64,000 nucleotides of DNA from NCBI RefSeq assembly GCF_900188355.1, contig NZ_FZNX01000004.1:186001-250000 (forward strand), written 5' to 3'. The position numbers and the translations under genes are program-made. Below the pieces are notes generated by a model. It did no database searches, was not told where the DNA came from, and was given only the letters and a program-made list of their open reading frames with translations. The stretch is from Lutibacter flavus (GTDB lineage Bacteria; Bacteroidota; Bacteroidia; Flavobacteriales; Flavobacteriaceae). Below, one piece after another: positions 61,652 to 64,000 of the stretch (its first letter is position 1; each line of letters begins with the position of its first letter).

Positions 61652-61963
61652 GTGAAATTTATAGCAGCTATATTATCAATTTACATCTTTGCACTTAATT
61701 TAGTGCCTTGCGAAGATTATGAATCACCAAATTATCAAGTGAAAACAGAAATTTCGCAAGATATGGATGATAACCATCAACATCAAGAAGGTGATTTTTG
61801 TTCGCCATTTTGCAGTTGTCAATGTTGCCAAATTAGTTTTACAAATTTTAATATAATGGATTATGATGTTTTAAGTACATTTACTGCTGCAGAAGAAATT
61901 CATTTTTTATATAGATTGGAAAAAGACTACTATCCTACTATCCTACAACCACCCCAAGTTTAA
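61652..61963 (+). CDS. DUF6660-like Cys-rich exported protein, GTG start
   Basis: A 103-residue exported protein: signal 'KFIAAILSIYIFALNLVPC', an acidic/His linker 'DMDDNHQHQEGD' and the Cys cluster 'FCSPFCSCQCCQISF', ending 'ILQPPQV'. I recognise it as DUF6660, a Bacteroidota family found immediately upstream of CzcA-type pumps. No ATG is available near the signal peptide, so GTG 61652 is used. Cys spacing suits binding of thiophilic metals in the periplasm. The RND gene follows 118 bp downstream. Confidence 0.8.
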   Translation: MKFIAAILSIYIFALNLVPCEDYESPNYQVKTEISQDMDDNHQHQEGDFCSPFCSCQCCQISFTNFNIMDYDVLSTFTAAEEIHFLYRLEKDYYPTILQPPQV

Positions 61964-62081
61964 TTCAGTTTTTAAAGGATAACTATATCCTCAAAAGAAC
62001 CATAAAAGGTTTTTATCATTTTGATTTTTAGCTTTAATAATGGCTAATATCAAATAGTTTAACTGAATTAATACATTTTTT

Positions 62082-64000
62082 ATGATAAATAAAATCATTG
62101 ATTTTTCAATCAATAACAAATTCATTATTGGTTTGCTTACGCTTACCATTATTGGAGCAGGTATTTGGAGTATGACCAAAGTACCTATTGATGCCGTTCC
62201 AGACATTACAAATAATCAAGTACAAGTAATTACACAGTCCCCGAATTTAGGGACAGAAGATATTGAACAAATAATCACCTATCCTGTGGAGGTTGCAATG
62301 AGTAACCTTCCAAATGTTGAAGAAATTCGTTCAATTTCACGTTTTGGTTTATCAGTTGTTACCATTGTTTTCGATGACGATATGGGAACATATCTACCTC
62401 GTCAATTAGTAGCAGAAAAACTAAATGAAGTAAAAGAACAAATCCCTGAAGGTTTTGGAGAACCTAAAATGGGTCCTATTTCAACAGGATTAGGTGAAAT
62501 ATATCAATATACATTAAAAGTAAAACCAGCGTTTAAGGATAAATATTCAATTTCCGATTTACGAACAATGCAAGATTGGATAGTACAACGCCAAATGGCA
62601 ATGGTTGATGGTGTTGTAGAAGTAAATGCTATAGGTGGAAAAATAAAACAATACGAAGTAGCTGTTGATCCTAACGATTTAAAGTCGATAGGTTTAACTA
62701 TTGCTGATGTATTTGAAGCTCTTGAAGCAAATAACCAAAATACTGGTGGTGCTTATATCGAAAAAAATCATCAAGCTAATTTTATTCGTGGTGAAGGATT
62801 GGTGCGTAGTTTAGAAGATATTAAAAAAATTACGGTAAAAACAGTTAATAATATTCCTGTTACTATTAATGATATTGCTACAGTACAATTTGGTGCTGCC
62901 ATTCGTTACGGTGCTTTAACACAAGATGGTGAAGGCGAAGTTGTGGGTGGTTTGGTAATGATGCTTAAAGGAGCTAATTCCAATGATGTGATAGACAATG
63001 TGAAGGAAAGAATGGAGCTAATTCAAGAATCTTTACCTGAAGGTGTAGTTATTGAACCGCTTTTAGATAGAAGCAAATTAATAGGCGAAACAACTTCTAC
63101 TGTTGCAACTAATCTTACTGAAGGTGCATTAATTGTAATATTTGTACTAATCTTCTTGTTAGGTAATTGGCGTGGTGGTTTAATCGTTGCATCAACCATT
63201 CCATTGTCCTTATTATTTGCATTTATCTTAATGAATGTTTTTGATGTTTGGGCTAACTTAATGAGTTTAGGAGCAATCGACTTTGGTATTATTGTGGATG
63301 GTGCTGTTATTATAGTTGAAACTACGGTATTCTTAATCGCATCACAAATACTTAAAAAGAAAAAGTTATCCTCAAAAGAACGTGATAGCATAGCATCTTC
63401 AGCATCTAAAAAAATGATGAATGCAGCTTTTTTTGGTCAGTTGATCATCCTTATAGTATTTCTACCAATTTTAGCCTTACAAGGTATTGAAGGTAAAATG
63501 TTCAAACCAATGGCGTTAACCTTTATTTTCGCTATGATTGGCGCAATGTTACTTTGCCTAACCTATGTGCCAATGATGTCTGCTTTAATTTTAAGAGTTC
63601 CTAAATCAGATAAAAAATCATATGGTGATAAATTTGTGCATTGGGTAGAAAACAAATACCAACCATTATTAGAAAAAGCCTTGCAAAAAGGAAAACTTAT
63701 AATTGGTGTTGCGATAGGACTATTTGCACTAGCCGTCTTTATGTTTACACGAATGGGCGGAGAATTTATTCCACAACTCGATGAAGGTGATATTGCTTTT
63801 CATGCTATTTTAAAACCTGGTAGTTCACTTACAGAAACTATTGAAACTACCACTAAAATAGAGCAAATTGTAAAATCAAAATTTCCAGAGGTTGATAAAA
63901 TTGTAAGTCGTATTGGTGTAGCCGAAATACCAACAGACCCAATGCCGATGGATTTAGCGGATGTATTTGTAATTCTGAAACCTAAAAGCGAATGGACAAC
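62082..64000 (+). CDS. CzcA/CusA-family RND pump, 3' end outside window
   Basis: An open frame runs from ATG 62082 to the window edge (639 codons, no stop). It begins 'MINKIIDFSINNKFIIGLLT' and contains 'VPIDAVPDITNNQVQVITQS', 'PNLGTEDIEQIITYPVEVAM', 'GAIDFGIIVDGAVIIVETTV' (helix-4 motif with Asp) and 'GGEFIPQLDEGDIAFHAILK', all RND-HME marks. It is the third heavy-metal pump of the window and differs clearly from the other two. The TolC and adaptor genes should follow to the right. Substrate is not readable from this part. Confidence 0.92.
   Translation, partial: MINKIIDFSINNKFIIGLLTLTIIGAGIWSMTKVPIDAVPDITNNQVQVITQSPNLGTEDIEQIITYPVEVAMSNLPNVEEIRSISRFGLSVVTIVFDDDMGTYLPRQLVAEKLNEVKEQIPEGFGEPKMGPISTGLGEIYQYTLKVKPAFKDKYSISDLRTMQDWIVQRQMAMVDGVVEVNAIGGKIKQYEVAVDPNDLKSIGLTIADVFEALEANNQNTGGAYIEKNHQANFIRGEGLVRSLEDIKKITVKTVNNIPVTINDIATVQFGAAIRYGALTQDGEGEVVGGLVMMLKGANSNDVIDNVKERMELIQESLPEGVVIEPLLDRSKLIGETTSTVATNLTEGALIVIFVLIFLLGNWRGGLIVASTIPLSLLFAFILMNVFDVWANLMSLGAIDFGIIVDGAVIIVETTVFLIASQILKKKKLSSKERDSIASSASKKMMNAAFFGQLIILIVFLPILALQGIEGKMFKPMALTFIFAMIGAMLLCLTYVPMMSALILRVPKSDKKSYGDKFVHWVENKYQPLLEKALQKGKLIIGVAIGLFALAVFMFTRMGGEFIPQLDEGDIAFHAILKPGSSLTETIETTTKIEQIVKSKFPEVDKIVSRIGVAEIPTDPMPMDLADVFVILKPKSEWT

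Noticed and set aside
1..64000. tRNA, rRNA, tmRNA or riboswitch
   Set aside because: No cloverleaf-like block, conserved T-loop sequence or known riboswitch core was noticed on either strand; a covariance-model scan would be decisive.

Overview
The window is low-GC chromosomal DNA from a member of the Bacteroidota, most likely a marine or soil Flavobacteriaceae species. The grounds are a SusD tail, DUF6520, HYC_CC_PP and DUF6660 small proteins, an RteC gene, CTnDOT-type tra genes, and several promoter-like boxes of the Bacteroidota form TAnnTTTG. I see no tRNA, rRNA or CRISPR array.

Layout. (1) 1-9.1 kb: the 3' end of a SusC/SusD-type uptake locus with an S9 peptidase, a minus-strand MauE/DUF6520 membrane cluster, a PAS-AraC regulator, and an unusual alpha-oxoamine-synthase/GNAT fusion enzyme. 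(2) 9.2-25.2 kb: a decayed integrative conjugative element. RteC, small DNA-binding proteins and an ATPase lie at one end. A truncated conjugation operon (traE, F, G, I, J, K, M, N) and the last ~50 residues of a tyrosine integrase lie at the other. Relaxase, coupling protein and the rest of tra are not seen here. A five-gene cargo operon (11.8-17.3 kb) sits inside it: HTH regulator, a protein with two GHKL ATPase modules plus a histidine-kinase H-box, a receiver protein, an HNH nuclease of the 'IEHxxPKS' type, and an N6-adenine methyltransferase. This is the best candidate for an undescribed defence system. (3) 25.25-25.8 kb: a dead IS1595-family transposase. (4) 26-47.4 kb: a copper-handling and cytochrome island. 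It has a CusA/CusC/CusB-like RND pump, an HMA-AraC regulator, HMBD and MDHSK-repeat metal proteins, a CopA-like P-type ATPase, a membrane-anchored Schlafen-like protein, DUF3347 and haem-binding proteins, a membrane-bound LuxR-type regulator, two c-type cytochromes with a porin, and an MFS transporter. (5) 47.5-54.3 kb: a second defence block. It has a single-chain restriction-modification enzyme whose gene carries two in-frame REP-like insertions, an ApeA-like HEPN protein, a HigB/HigA/SecB-like toxin-antitoxin-chaperone module, and a PLD-like protein. (6) 54.4-64 kb: a minus-strand CzcCBA-type efflux operon, a partial second copy of the SecB-like gene, and the start of a third RND pump operon that runs off the window.

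How the parts fit. Each of the three RND pump operons starts with a small secreted Cys/His-rich protein, and each of these has a TAnnTTTG box only 5-9 nt before its start codon, suggesting short-leader or leaderless mRNAs. The copper block can plausibly bind Cu/Ag in the periplasm (HMBD, DUF3347, MDHSK proteins), pump it across the inner membrane (P-type ATPase) and then out of the cell (CusCBA), under control of the HMA-AraC protein. Domain identities rest on motifs read by eye. No database search was possible, so family names are recognition, not search results.
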